The notes beneath the pieces are model-generated. The model saw only the letters and a program-made list of their open reading frames with translations. It was not told the DNA's origin and ran no database searches. Source: Cytophagales bacterium (GTDB lineage Bacteria > Bacteroidota > Bacteroidia > Cytophagales > Bernardetiaceae). From it: 64,000 nt of DNA. Of this stretch, positions 24,738 to 32,827 are shown one piece after another. The translations under genes and the position numbers were made by a program. Where the stretch lies: positions 124,001-188,000 of the forward strand of contig JAAFJX010000003.1 in NCBI GenBank assembly GCA_013299045.1, read 5' to 3'. The stretch's first letter is position 1; the number at the start of each line of letters is the position of its first letter.

Positions 24738-25484
24738 ATGAAGACCAGTACTCAATTATTCACTTGGATTCTGACGGCAGTTCTCGGTCTGTTGTTGGCT
24801 TGTAGTAGCTCCGAAGATACCTTTTTGAATAAAGCGCGCCAAGAAATGAGTAAAAAGCAATACGCAGAGGCTGTACGAACACTCACAACGCTTTTGCAAG
24901 CCCATGCTAGCAGCCCAAATGCCTACAATATGCGTGGTAGTGCTTATTTTGAACAAAAAAAGTATCAGGAAGCCCTCGCTGACTTTAACAAGGCCGTTGA
25001 GCTATCGCAGGCAGACTACAAATATTACATCAACCGTGGTCATGCGCAACGGGCGCTCAAAAAGCACTCAGAAGCACTCAAAGATTATGAAAAAGCGGCT
25101 CAAATGAATGCGTCCGAGCTAGATATTTTTCTGAACAAAGGGATTGTTCTGCTGAACCTAGGCCGTTTTAAAGAGGCCTTGGCCGATTTTAATAAAGCAA
25201 ATGGCATTAATCCTGAAGAGAAAAGCGTATTTTATTATCGTGGTTTGGCACAAATAGGCTTACAGGACTATACCAAAGCCGTGGAAGACTTAGAAAATTT
25301 TGTGGCACTAGAGCCTACAAACGCCGAAGCACAGTTTCAGTTGGCTTATGCACTCATTACCTTGGGCGGCGGGCGCAGCAACGATGACGCTTGTCATCAT
25401 TTGAACGAAGCCGCTCGTTTAGGACACCAAGAGGCCGCCCAGTACAGTTCGCAGTATTGCAGAAGTAAAGTACCAAGGGGATAA
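24738..25484 (+). CDS. TPR-repeat lipoprotein
   Basis: 248 residues with a type II signal, 'ILTAVLGLLLAC' (Cys at 22), then about five tetratricopeptide repeats from residue 30 to 225: 'KQYAEAVRTLTTLLQAHASS', 'AYNMRGSAYFEQKKYQEALA', 'YYINRGHAQRALKKHSEALK', 'IFLNKGIVLLNLGRFKEALA', 'VFYYRGLAQIGLQDYTKAVE'. TPR proteins bind partner proteins; this one is anchored in the membrane, facing the periplasm. A short C-terminal segment 'DDACHHLNEAARLGHQEAAQ' resembles a half Sel1-type repeat. The partner is unknown. It is sandwiched between the glycosyltransferase (3 bases) and nhaA (8 bases). Confidence 0.88.
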   Translation: MKTSTQLFTWILTAVLGLLLACSSSEDTFLNKARQEMSKKQYAEAVRTLTTLLQAHASSPNAYNMRGSAYFEQKKYQEALADFNKAVELSQADYKYYINRGHAQRALKKHSEALKDYEKAAQMNASELDIFLNKGIVLLNLGRFKEALADFNKANGINPEEKSVFYYRGLAQIGLQDYTKAVEDLENFVALEPTNAEAQFQLAYALITLGGGRSNDDACHHLNEAARLGHQEAAQYSSQYCRSKVPRG

Positions 25485-25492
25485 AGTTAGGT

Positions 25493-26692
25493 ATGAAACG
25501 AGCCATAGATTTTAAAACAAGAATAAAAGTACTTGGGCAAAACCTCAAAAAAAGTGAACAGGCAGTGGGCATTATGCTTATTGGTTGCGCACTGCTTTCG
25601 TTGCTTCTGGCTAATTCCAGCTATGGTTCTGCTTATTTACATTTTTGGGAAATACCGCTTAGCTTAGCTGTGGGCTCATGGCAAGGTAAAATGCACCTGA
25701 GTCATTTCATCAATGATGCATTGATGACGGCCTTTTTTCTGATGGTAGGCTTGGAGATTAAGCGCGAGTTTTTGGTAGGCTCACTTTCTGTCCGTAAGCG
25801 GGCACTCCTGCCTGTTCTGGCCGCCATTGGTGGTATGCTTTTTCCTGGTCTAATCTACTGGCTTTTTAATTTTGGTGAACCTACCTTAAGCGGCTGGGCT
25901 ATTCCTACAGCCACAGATATTGCCTTTTCAGTAGGCGTTATGGCTTTGCTCGGTCGTGGAGTTCCGGTTGCTCTCAAAACTTTTCTTCTTGCTCTGGCCA
26001 TCATCGACGATTTGGGAGCAGTTATCATCATTGCTGTTTTTTATACTCAGAACCTTAGCTGGCAATTGATTTTGTGGGCTGGTGGTTGGTTTGGGCTTAT
26101 GCTGATACTTAATTTTGTATTAGACGTAAAATCCATTCTGATTTATTTGTTGATGGGCTTGGTGCTTTGGGTCATCTTATTAAAGTCTGGCATTCATGCA
26201 ACCTTAGCGGGTGCATTAACAGCCGTTTGTATTCCAATGGGCAAAGTAGATACAGGCGACTCCCCTTTAGATAGCCTCAATAAATTTTTGCATACACCCG
26301 TAACGTTTATCATTATTCCTATATTTGCTTTAGCCAATACAGCTCTTATTTTACAGGGCAACTTGGGGACTGCCCTGTTTAATTCTTGCAGCTTCGGAAT
26401 CATCTTTGGCCTTGTGGTGGGCAAGCCTCTAGGCATTGTGCTTACTACGCTGCTGTCTGCTAAGCTCAAGTGGACAGAGCTGCCAGAAGGTGCTTCTTTC
26501 ATGCACCTTGTAGGCGTAGGGTGCCTGGGAGGCATAGGGTTTACAATGTCTATTTTCGTATCTATGTTGGCTTTTACGGAAGCTAATACGGAAATATATC
26601 TAGTTACTTCACGATTAGCTATTCTGCTAGCATCTGCTATTTCTGCTATTTTAGGATTTTGTATTCTTGGTTTAACCAAAAAGGACACTTAG
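25493..26692 (+). CDS. nhaA: Na+/H+ antiporter NhaA
   Basis: Electrogenic antiporter exchanging cytoplasmic Na+ for periplasmic H+; supports pH and sodium homeostasis. 399 residues with about eleven to twelve membrane helices. The ion-binding Asp pair is in 'LALAIIDDLGAVIII' (D163-D164 of E. coli), the TM4 discontinuous helix in 'AIPTATDIAFSVGVMALLG', and the Gly-rich TM11 in 'GVGCLGGIGFTMSIFVSML'. Start chosen at 25493, 8 bases after the previous stop. A Na+-based energetics would be consistent with a marine or brackish habitat, which is inference only. Confidence 0.96.
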   Translation: MKRAIDFKTRIKVLGQNLKKSEQAVGIMLIGCALLSLLLANSSYGSAYLHFWEIPLSLAVGSWQGKMHLSHFINDALMTAFFLMVGLEIKREFLVGSLSVRKRALLPVLAAIGGMLFPGLIYWLFNFGEPTLSGWAIPTATDIAFSVGVMALLGRGVPVALKTFLLALAIIDDLGAVIIIAVFYTQNLSWQLILWAGGWFGLMLILNFVLDVKSILIYLLMGLVLWVILLKSGIHATLAGALTAVCIPMGKVDTGDSPLDSLNKFLHTPVTFIIIPIFALANTALILQGNLGTALFNSCSFGIIFGLVVGKPLGIVLTTLLSAKLKWTELPEGASFMHLVGVGCLGGIGFTMSIFVSMLAFTEANTEIYLVTSRLAILLASAISAILGFCILGLTKKDT

Positions 26693-26793
26693 AGCGTCAA
26701 AAAAATAGCGTGTATCGTGCAACTTTCTTTGTAAACAGATTGTCTAGAAACCAAAGAGCAAATGCTACTGCTACCTTTTATTTTCACAAAACC

Positions 26794-26822
26794 TTGATTC
26801 TCAAAAAAAAGAATTACCTTTG
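26794..26822 (+). promoter_or_regulatory. Promoter for porV-hisC
   Basis: TTG (26794-26796), 18-base spacer, TACCTTTG (26815-26822). The expected transcript starts near 26829 and so excludes the TTG/ATG codons at 26820; the ATG at 26895 is the supported start. Confidence 0.65.
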
Positions 26823-26894
26823 TTTGGATTTTGGTTTGCTTTGGCTGGTGCGTCCGTTCTTGATTTTAAAAAACATAGAAAAATCTGCCTTGAT

Positions 26895-28115
26895 ATGCTT
26901 AAAATAATATTTTTGCTCAAATACACGGGTATTGCTGCTGTTACGCTTTTGTTATTGGTCAGCAATGCTAACGCACAGGTTCGCCCTATTGGTCAGGACT
27001 CTTCGCGCCGTGTTATTACACCAGCCATTCCCTTCCTGACCATTACGCCAGACTCTCGCTCAGGAGGCATGGGTGATGCAGGTGCGGCTATTTCTGCTGA
27101 TGCCAACTCTACTTTCTGGAATTTGTCCAAATTAGCCTTTGCCGAAAGCAATATGGGTTTTTCTATAAGCCACACGCCTTGGCTGACTCAGTTGATAGAC
27201 GACATGAGCATTACAAATATGTCTTTCTACCGCCGTTTGAGCAAACGCGAAGTGGTTTCGGCCAGCATGCGCTACTTTGATATGGGAAAAATGGATTTTA
27301 CTGATGCCAGCGGAAATTTTATAGGCGATGCTAGACCTCGCGAGATGGCAATGGACGTGGGATATGCAACTGCCCTCTCTGACCGTTTCAGCATTGCGGG
27401 CGCTATACGCTACATACACTCAAATCTAACTAATAATTACAAGGCCAAGCAAGGCGGATCCTCACGCCCGGCCAATACAGCCGCCGTGGATTTATCCGTG
27501 TTCTACAAAGCGCCTCTCAAAACGACAAAAGGCAGCGCCAATATTGCTTTTGCAGGCTCTATTAGTAATTTTGGCGCTAAGGTTACTTACAATAGCCCAG
27601 ACCAACGCGACTTTATTCCTACCAATTTGCGCTTAGGTACTGCCTACACCAAACAAATAGACGAGTACAACAAATTCACTGTAGCTCTAGATTTTAACAA
27701 GTTGATGATTCCCTCGCCTTCCGACGGCAGCAGCTCAAACCCAGCCAATAAAAGTTTAATGTCTGGCATTTTAGGTTCGTTCAGCGATGCTCCAGACGGT
27801 ATCTCAGAGGAAGTAAAGGAAGTCATGGTGGCTACTGGCGCTGAATATTGGTACAATAATCTGTTTGCTCTGCGCGGTGGTTATTTCTATGAGCACCAAG
27901 ACAAAGGCGGTCGCCAATTTTTTACTATGGGCTTAGGGCTTCGCTATCAACAGTTTGGTCTTGATTTTGCCTATTTGCTGCCTACCAGCAAACAACACCC
28001 CTTGGCCAACACTTTGCGCTTCTCTCTACACTGGGACTTTGACAGTATGAGCAAAAGTAAAAAAAGTAAAAACACTGGCAAAGATAATACTAGCAGCCCA
28101 AGCGACGACGAGTAA
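26895..28115 (+). CDS. porV: T9SS outer-membrane protein PorV (LptO)
   Basis: Outer-membrane beta-barrel of the FadL-like PorV family: shuttles T9SS cargo from the SprA translocon to the attachment complex after recognition of the C-terminal signal. Sec signal 'MLKIIFLLKYTGIAAVTLLL' with cleavage at ANA-Q; then the family's leading motif 'ITPAIPFLTITPDSRSGGMGDAGAAISADANSTFWN', 'YRRLSKREVVSASMRYFDMG', and alternating barrel strands to 'LRFSLHWDF'. The Ser/Lys-rich C-tail (SKSKKSKNTGK) is not part of the barrel. It is followed by hisC 9 bases on. The T9SS cargo at 15.8-19.4 kb is a natural client. Confidence 0.9.
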   Translation: MLKIIFLLKYTGIAAVTLLLLVSNANAQVRPIGQDSSRRVITPAIPFLTITPDSRSGGMGDAGAAISADANSTFWNLSKLAFAESNMGFSISHTPWLTQLIDDMSITNMSFYRRLSKREVVSASMRYFDMGKMDFTDASGNFIGDARPREMAMDVGYATALSDRFSIAGAIRYIHSNLTNNYKAKQGGSSRPANTAAVDLSVFYKAPLKTTKGSANIAFAGSISNFGAKVTYNSPDQRDFIPTNLRLGTAYTKQIDEYNKFTVALDFNKLMIPSPSDGSSSNPANKSLMSGILGSFSDAPDGISEEVKEVMVATGAEYWYNNLFALRGGYFYEHQDKGGRQFFTMGLGLRYQQFGLDFAYLLPTSKQHPLANTLRFSLHWDFDSMSKSKKSKNTGKDNTSSPSDDE

Positions 28116-28124
28116 AGCCTTTCT

Positions 28125-29186
28125 ATGAGTAATTTATTTGAGCATCTTGTTCGTGCAAATGTTAAGCGCATGAAGCCTTACTCCTCAGCCCGCGATGAGT
28201 TCAAGGGAGTGGCGAATGTTTATATAGATGCCAACGAAAACCCCTTTCCTAATGGCCTAAACCGTTATCCTGACCCTCTGCAACGCGCCCTGAAAGCTGA
28301 AATAGCCCAATATTATGGTCTATCAGCCGACAACATTCTACTTGGCAATGGCAGCGACGAGCCAATAGATTTACTTGTTCGCGCTTTCTGTGTGCCGCAG
28401 CCCGAAACGCTTGATGCTACTGATGCAGACGCAATCCTTATAACGCCACCTACCTATGGTATGTACGAGGTTTGCGCCAACGTGAATAATATCCGCGTCA
28501 TAGAAAGTTCTCTTTTAGACGACTATAGCCTCAATGCTGAAGATATTATTCATAAGATAAGCCCAAGCCTTAAACTTATCTTTCTTTGCTCACCTAATAA
28601 TCCGACAGGAAACTTACTAGATACGAGCGCTATTCTTCAAATAACAAAGGCTACATCAGGTTTAGTACTGGTGGACGAGGCTTATGCCGACTTTGGTCAG
28701 CAGTCTATGCTAAAAGCCATGTTGGATTATCCTAATCTAGTTATTCTCAAAACATTTTCTAAGGCATGGGGGCTTGCCAGCATAAGACTGGGTATGCTCT
28801 TTGCGCACCAAGACGTACTTTTTTGGCTCAACCGCATCAAAGCGCCTTATAATATTAACCGCATGACCATAGATTGTGCTTTGCAAATGCTCCCCAAAGC
28901 GACCAATATGGCAGAACAGGTTCAGGTTATAGTGGCGGAGCGGCAAAGGATTGTTTCTTTTTTGGAGCAGTCTGTTCTGGTAGAAAAAGTATTCCCTTCT
29001 GATGCTAATTTTGTGTTGGTACGCTTTAAAGACGCACAGACCATTTTTGACTATTTGCTGACTCTGGGTATTGTTGTTAGAAATCGGGCTAATCTGCCTG
29101 AGTGCCGTGGTTGTTTGCGTTTATCTGTGGGGCTACCCCAAGAGAATGATGCTCTAATGGCTGCTCTGAGAGCTTATTCTCACTGA
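28125..29186 (+). CDS. hisC: Histidinol-phosphate aminotransferase
   Basis: PLP-dependent aminotransferase (fold type I) converting imidazole-acetol phosphate and glutamate to histidinol phosphate and 2-oxoglutarate. 353 residues. The family motifs are 'IDANENPFPNGLNRYPDPLQ', 'NGSDEPIDLLVRAFC', 'LCSPNNPTGN', 'VDEAYADF', and the PLP-lysine in 'LKTFSKAWGLASIRLG'. It follows porV by 9 bases on one transcript, an unusual pairing; other his genes are not in the window. HisC-like enzymes may also act on aromatic substrates, but the 'R-x-x-x-N-x-P-x-C-x-G-x-LR' end favours histidine synthesis. Confidence 0.94.
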   Translation: MSNLFEHLVRANVKRMKPYSSARDEFKGVANVYIDANENPFPNGLNRYPDPLQRALKAEIAQYYGLSADNILLGNGSDEPIDLLVRAFCVPQPETLDATDADAILITPPTYGMYEVCANVNNIRVIESSLLDDYSLNAEDIIHKISPSLKLIFLCSPNNPTGNLLDTSAILQITKATSGLVLVDEAYADFGQQSMLKAMLDYPNLVILKTFSKAWGLASIRLGMLFAHQDVLFWLNRIKAPYNINRMTIDCALQMLPKATNMAEQVQVIVAERQRIVSFLEQSVLVEKVFPSDANFVLVRFKDAQTIFDYLLTLGIVVRNRANLPECRGCLRLSVGLPQENDALMAALRAYSH

Positions 29187-29392
29187 TTAAAATGTGTTTC
29201 TGAAAGGGCATCGTAGCGTTCAAAAGTAGCCGAATTTCTTTAAAAAAGTTAAAAACGCAGCATTGCGCTAATTGATACGTGGCTAATTGAAAAAAAATAC
29301 AGAAATTGCAGCCTTAAACGCAATATATTATGCCAGAATCTATCAGAAATATAATCATGCAGGATTTTGTTTTGTATTTAAGGAATGGAGCA

Positions 29393-29857
29393 ATGTCTTT
29401 TTACCGTGTTTGGTGCGCGCGCGGTGGTGCAGTGTTCTTGTTTTTTTTGATGGGCGGCTGCAACGATTGCAGTTACGAGGTGGATAGCATTACCCGTGTG
29501 CGTGTGCGTATAGTAGATGAAAACGGCAAGGAAAAGCGCGTTAAGTTCACTACCATAACTGCTGTGGGAAGCGGCACAACCCGCCCACTTTATGCCGACC
29601 AAACATCTGCTATTTACGAACTTCCACTCGATCCGCTCGCTACAGAAAGCCAGTTCTTGTTCAAAGATAGAGGCTTCTTTGATACCATCACTGTTAATTA
29701 CAAGGTACGTTACGAGCCTATTACTCCCAACTGCGGCGTTAAGGAGATTATTACAGACCTTCAAGTCCGCACAGACGACTTTATGTTAAAATCTCCAAAA
29801 GTAATTCATAGCCAACCCCTTGTTTACAACAAATACGATGTGGAAATTCAGTTTTAG
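29393..29857 (+). CDS. DUF6452-like lipoprotein
   Basis: 154 residues from the ATG at 29393. The signal is 'YRVWCARGGAVFLFFLMGGC', with a lipobox Cys; ATGs at 29330 and 29357 would add 21 or 12 residues before it. The mature domain opens 'CNDCSYEVDSITRVRVRIVDE' and has the paired Cys 'PNCGVKEIITD', both typical of DUF6452 as I remember it. It overlaps the next gene (DUF6048-like) by 20 bases and these two families are often neighbours in Bacteroidota. Function unknown. The overlap implies translational coupling. Confidence 0.7.
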   Translation: MSFYRVWCARGGAVFLFFLMGGCNDCSYEVDSITRVRVRIVDENGKEKRVKFTTITAVGSGTTRPLYADQTSAIYELPLDPLATESQFLFKDRGFFDTITVNYKVRYEPITPNCGVKEIITDLQVRTDDFMLKSPKVIHSQPLVYNKYDVEIQF

Positions 29858-30581
29858 TCTTGTTTTGGGTTTCTTTTTAGGATTTTTGGCGCTGGGAGTC
29901 TTGGCGCAAAACCAGCCCAAACCACCCAAGATAAAGAAGCAAAAGACTCAAAAAATCAAAATCCCTTTTTATTTTGACGGCATTCGTGTAGGGACGGACG
30001 TATCAAAACTCATTTTTATGGGTTTGAATGGCGATAAGACCCGCTATGACCTCAATACAGACTTGAGTTTGAGCAACCGCGTTCACTTCAATATGCGCTT
30101 GGGGTACTCCAATATGCGCTCTGTTATTCAACGCAGCAGCGACTCTGTGGCTTACAATGCACAATACATCAATAAGGGTACTTATGCCTCTTTGGGCTTA
30201 GAATACAATTTTTTGAGGCGTGTTATGAATGAAAACGGTGTTTTTGGTGGCTTGCACATAGGCCATGCACGTTTTCAGCATGACTTAGCACACGCCATAC
30301 GCAATTCGTTCTGGAGCGGCCCAAACGATGTCAATATCAAGAAATTTGCGGATAAGGGTATGTCCTGTACTTGGCTAGAAGTAACTGCTGCGCTCAAAGG
30401 AAAGCTCTGGCGTAGCTTTTATGGGGGCTATCATATTCGCTTGCAATACTTGATGGACTGGCAGGATGGCACAAAAGTCCGTAGTAACGACCTGCCTGGC
30501 TTTGGCAGCACACAAAACAGAACCAACCTAATTATGACCTATCAACTCTGGTACAGGCTTCCTATGGGCAAAAAGTTCTAG
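29838..30581 (+). CDS. DUF6048-like outer-membrane protein
   Basis: 247 residues from the ATG at 29838 (a TTG at 29820 would be the only other option). Sec signal 'MWKFSFSLVLGFFLGFLALG', cleaved at VLAQ; then a Lys-rich stretch 'PKPPKIKKQKTQKIKIPFYF', and a beta-rich domain with alternating hydrophobic strands ('RVHFNMRLGYSNMRSVIQ', 'YASLGLEYNFLRRV', 'GVFGGLHIGHARF', 'LIMTYQLWYRLPMG') and an aromatic-ended C-terminus, typical of a beta-barrel. I place it as DUF6048-like because it pairs with the DUF6452-like gene, which it overlaps. Its function is unknown; likely an outer-membrane protein. Confidence 0.68.
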   Translation: MWKFSFSLVLGFFLGFLALGVLAQNQPKPPKIKKQKTQKIKIPFYFDGIRVGTDVSKLIFMGLNGDKTRYDLNTDLSLSNRVHFNMRLGYSNMRSVIQRSSDSVAYNAQYINKGTYASLGLEYNFLRRVMNENGVFGGLHIGHARFQHDLAHAIRNSFWSGPNDVNIKKFADKGMSCTWLEVTAALKGKLWRSFYGGYHIRLQYLMDWQDGTKVRSNDLPGFGSTQNRTNLIMTYQLWYRLPMGKKF

Positions 30582-30607
30582 TGTTGAATAGGCTTACGTC
30601 TTTAAAC

Positions 30608-30638
30608 TTTGTATTTTGGGCTTAATAAGCTAATTTTG
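30608..30638 (+). promoter_or_regulatory. Promoter for lpxH-plsC-thioesterase
   Basis: TTTG (30608-30611), 19-base spacer, TAATTTTG (30631-30638), a perfect consensus match; expected start near 30645, 25 bases before the lpxH ATG. Confidence 0.75.
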
Positions 30639-30669
30639 CAGCATCTTTCAAATTCCGTGCGCATCAAGA

Positions 30670-31452
30670 ATGGGCTTACACCATATTCAGTTAGCCGAAG
30701 GCAAAAAAATTTACCTAGCGTCCGACTTTCACTTGGGCGCTCCTGACCCTATAAGCAGCCTAGAAAGAGAGCGCAAAGTTATTCGCTGGCTTGAAGAAGC
30801 AGCCCAAGATGCCGCCATGATAGTGCTCGTAGGCGATATCTTTGACTTTTGGTTTGAGTACAAAACAGTTGTTCCTAAAGGTTTTATTCGTTTTCAAGGT
30901 AAAATAGCCGAACTGCGCGACCGCAATATAGAAGTTGTTTTCTTTGGTGGTAATCATGATATGTGGATGTTTGGCTACTTTACAGATGAGCTAGGCATTC
31001 CTTGCTATAAAACGCCTCAAACGTGCGTTTGGAATGACAAAAAAATTCTCATTGGGCACGGCGACGGCTTAGGCCCCAGCGATTTGGGGTATAAATTAGT
31101 AAAATGGTTTTTGTTCAATAATCGTCTTGCCAAATGGGTTTATGGGCGTGTGTTGCACCCAAACATAGGTGTTGGACTAGCGCATTTGTGGTCTAGCAAG
31201 CGCAAGGCCAATATGAGCAATAAGCAGATGTATCCATTTGAAAGCAAAGAGCGCGAATGGATTTGGAACTATTGTGTCCGTCGCGAAGCCGAAGCACACC
31301 ACGACCTTTATGTTTTTGGCCACCGCCACGTTACGTTGGACTTGGAGGTGCCGCCTAACAGCCGTTATATCAATTTAGGAGAGTGGATTAACACCTGCTC
31401 TTATGCCGTTTTTGATGGGCAGGTATTAGAATTAAAATATTTCAGAAATTAA
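30670..31452 (+). CDS. lpxH: UDP-2,3-diacylglucosamine diphosphatase LpxH
   Basis: Removes UMP from UDP-2,3-diacylglucosamine to give lipid X in lipid A biosynthesis. Metallophosphoesterase motifs appear in order: 'LASDFHLG' (D-x-H), 'VLVGDIFDFW' (G-D-x-x-D), 'FFGGNHD' (G-N-H-D), 'LIGHGDG' and 'VFGHRHV' (G-H-x-H). Length 260 is normal for the family, and the inserted helical lid around 'KWFLFNNRLAKWVYGRVLH' fits. It is the first gene of an operon with plsC and a thioesterase, matching a role in membrane-lipid making. Peripheral inner-membrane location is expected. Confidence 0.95.
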   Translation: MGLHHIQLAEGKKIYLASDFHLGAPDPISSLERERKVIRWLEEAAQDAAMIVLVGDIFDFWFEYKTVVPKGFIRFQGKIAELRDRNIEVVFFGGNHDMWMFGYFTDELGIPCYKTPQTCVWNDKKILIGHGDGLGPSDLGYKLVKWFLFNNRLAKWVYGRVLHPNIGVGLAHLWSSKRKANMSNKQMYPFESKEREWIWNYCVRREAEAHHDLYVFGHRHVTLDLEVPPNSRYINLGEWINTCSYAVFDGQVLELKYFRN

Positions 31453-31494
31453 ATAACCGATACAAAAAAACTGTATTCAAACGACAAAGCAGCC

Positions 31495-32283
31495 ATGAAA
31501 CTATTAAGAGGCATATTTTTTACAATCTATGGCACTTGGTGTTTTTTGATATTCTTGAGTTTGATGCTCATTTGCTCACCTTTTGTCATTTTGCCACTTT
31601 GGCTCAATGAAAAATATGGTGGGTGGCTGGCCTATAAGGTGCTCAAATTTTGGGGAGTTAGCTTTGCTTTCCTTTGCTGCATTTTTTATCAGCGCCAGAA
31701 CCGCCACCTCCTCAAAAAGAATGAGGCTTATGTTTTTGTGGCCAATCATAGTTCTTTTCTGGACTCGCCCGCCATCACATGGGCTATTCCGTATCAGTTT
31801 CGGGCATTAGGCAAAAAAGAAATTCTTAAACTGCCTGTTTTTGGCTTTGTCTTTCGTTTTATAGGGATTACCGTAGACAGAACAAGCTCCCAAAGCAAAC
31901 AGAAAAGCCTTCACGATATTCGCAATACCATACAAAAGGGCATTCATATCGCTATTTTTCCGGAGGGAACTACCAACACAGGCCCAGAGCCGCTCATGGA
32001 GTTCCATAATGGCGCATTTATGGCTGCTATCGATACCCAAAAGCCGATTGTGCCCATGGTTATCACCAATGCTAGACACATTTTTCCTTACGGAAGTTGG
32101 ATTATCAAGCCTGGCCTTATCAAGATTGTGATGTCCGAGCCAATTCCTACAGCTGGTATGACTATCAGAGATGTGATACGTCTTAAAAAAGAAGTTTATG
32201 AGCGCATGGAGCAGCTCATTTACGAACACGACCCTGTTTTCAAACATCTTAAACCCACGACTCATGCCCCGCATCAAAATTGA
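31495..32283 (+). CDS. plsC: 1-acyl-sn-glycerol-3-phosphate acyltransferase
   Basis: Acylates lysophosphatidic acid to phosphatidic acid. 262 residues; N-terminal membrane segments ('FLIFLSLMLICSPFVILPLW', then the segment around 'AFLCCIFYQ'), then the acyltransferase motifs 'VANHSSFLDSPAI' (N-H-x4-D), 'IFPEGTTNTG' (E-G-T), and 'PIVPMVITNA' (P block). Conserved 'GIHIAIFPEGT' is present. It overlaps the downstream thioesterase by 20 bases, pointing to coupled translation, and follows lpxH by 42 bases. Product used for phospholipid and possibly lipid A precursor supply. Confidence 0.93.
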   Translation: MKLLRGIFFTIYGTWCFLIFLSLMLICSPFVILPLWLNEKYGGWLAYKVLKFWGVSFAFLCCIFYQRQNRHLLKKNEAYVFVANHSSFLDSPAITWAIPYQFRALGKKEILKLPVFGFVFRFIGITVDRTSSQSKQKSLHDIRNTIQKGIHIAIFPEGTTNTGPEPLMEFHNGAFMAAIDTQKPIVPMVITNARHIFPYGSWIIKPGLIKIVMSEPIPTAGMTIRDVIRLKKEVYERMEQLIYEHDPVFKHLKPTTHAPHQN

Positions 32284-32692
32284 ACTCCCCGATAGTTTTC
32301 TGTTTGAAACCCAAATGCGTATTAGGGTTTATGACCTGAATTATGGTGCGCATTTGGCCAATCAGTCCATACAAAGCCTTGTACACGAAGCGCGTATGCT
32401 TTTTTTAGAAAGCCTTGGCGCATCTGAAATGAGCTTTTTTGGCACCTCCCTCATTATGGCCGATGCCGCTATTCAGTTCAAAGGCGAGGGGTTTTGGGGC
32501 GAAGCTGTTTTGATAAAAATTGCGGTGGAAGACCTCAGCCGCAGTGGCTTTGACTTGATTTACGCGCTCTCTGTGCCTTCTAAAAACAAAGAAATTGCCC
32601 GCGTCAAGACGGCTATGGTCTGTTTTGATTACCAAACACGGCGCGTTACTGCCCTGCCTGAAGCTGCCAGAAAGGCATTTGATACGGTTTAA
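32264..32692 (+). CDS. Thioesterase of the 4HBT hotdog family
   Basis: 142 residues from the ATG at 32264; a TTG/GTG start at 32198 adds 22 residues and overlaps plsC more. Acyl-CoA (or acyl-ACP) thioesterase fold: 'MRIRVYDLNYGAHLANQS' with the Asp-x-N-x-Y-G-H-L active-site pattern (Asp, Asn, His) of the 4-hydroxybenzoyl-CoA group, then 'LGASEMSFFGTSLIMADAAI' and a beta-sheet through 'RVKTAMVCFDYQTRR'. Substrate unknown. Sharing an operon with plsC suggests a role in acyl-chain turnover. About 30 bases downstream a weak AGGCTT/AAGCCT hairpin (32729-32750) could attenuate transcription. Confidence 0.85.
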   Translation: MPRIKIELPDSFLFETQMRIRVYDLNYGAHLANQSIQSLVHEARMLFLESLGASEMSFFGTSLIMADAAIQFKGEGFWGEAVLIKIAVEDLSRSGFDLIYALSVPSKNKEIARVKTAMVCFDYQTRRVTALPEAARKAFDTV

Positions 32693-32827
32693 AAATACAT
32701 TGGTTCTGTCTTTTTCAGTAAATATTAAAGGCTTACCAACCCGAAAGCCTAATTTACGTTTGACTATTAACTCATTTTCATCAAAACGCTCAATTTGCGG
32801 TTTAACCCCATTTCAAAATCTTTAACA

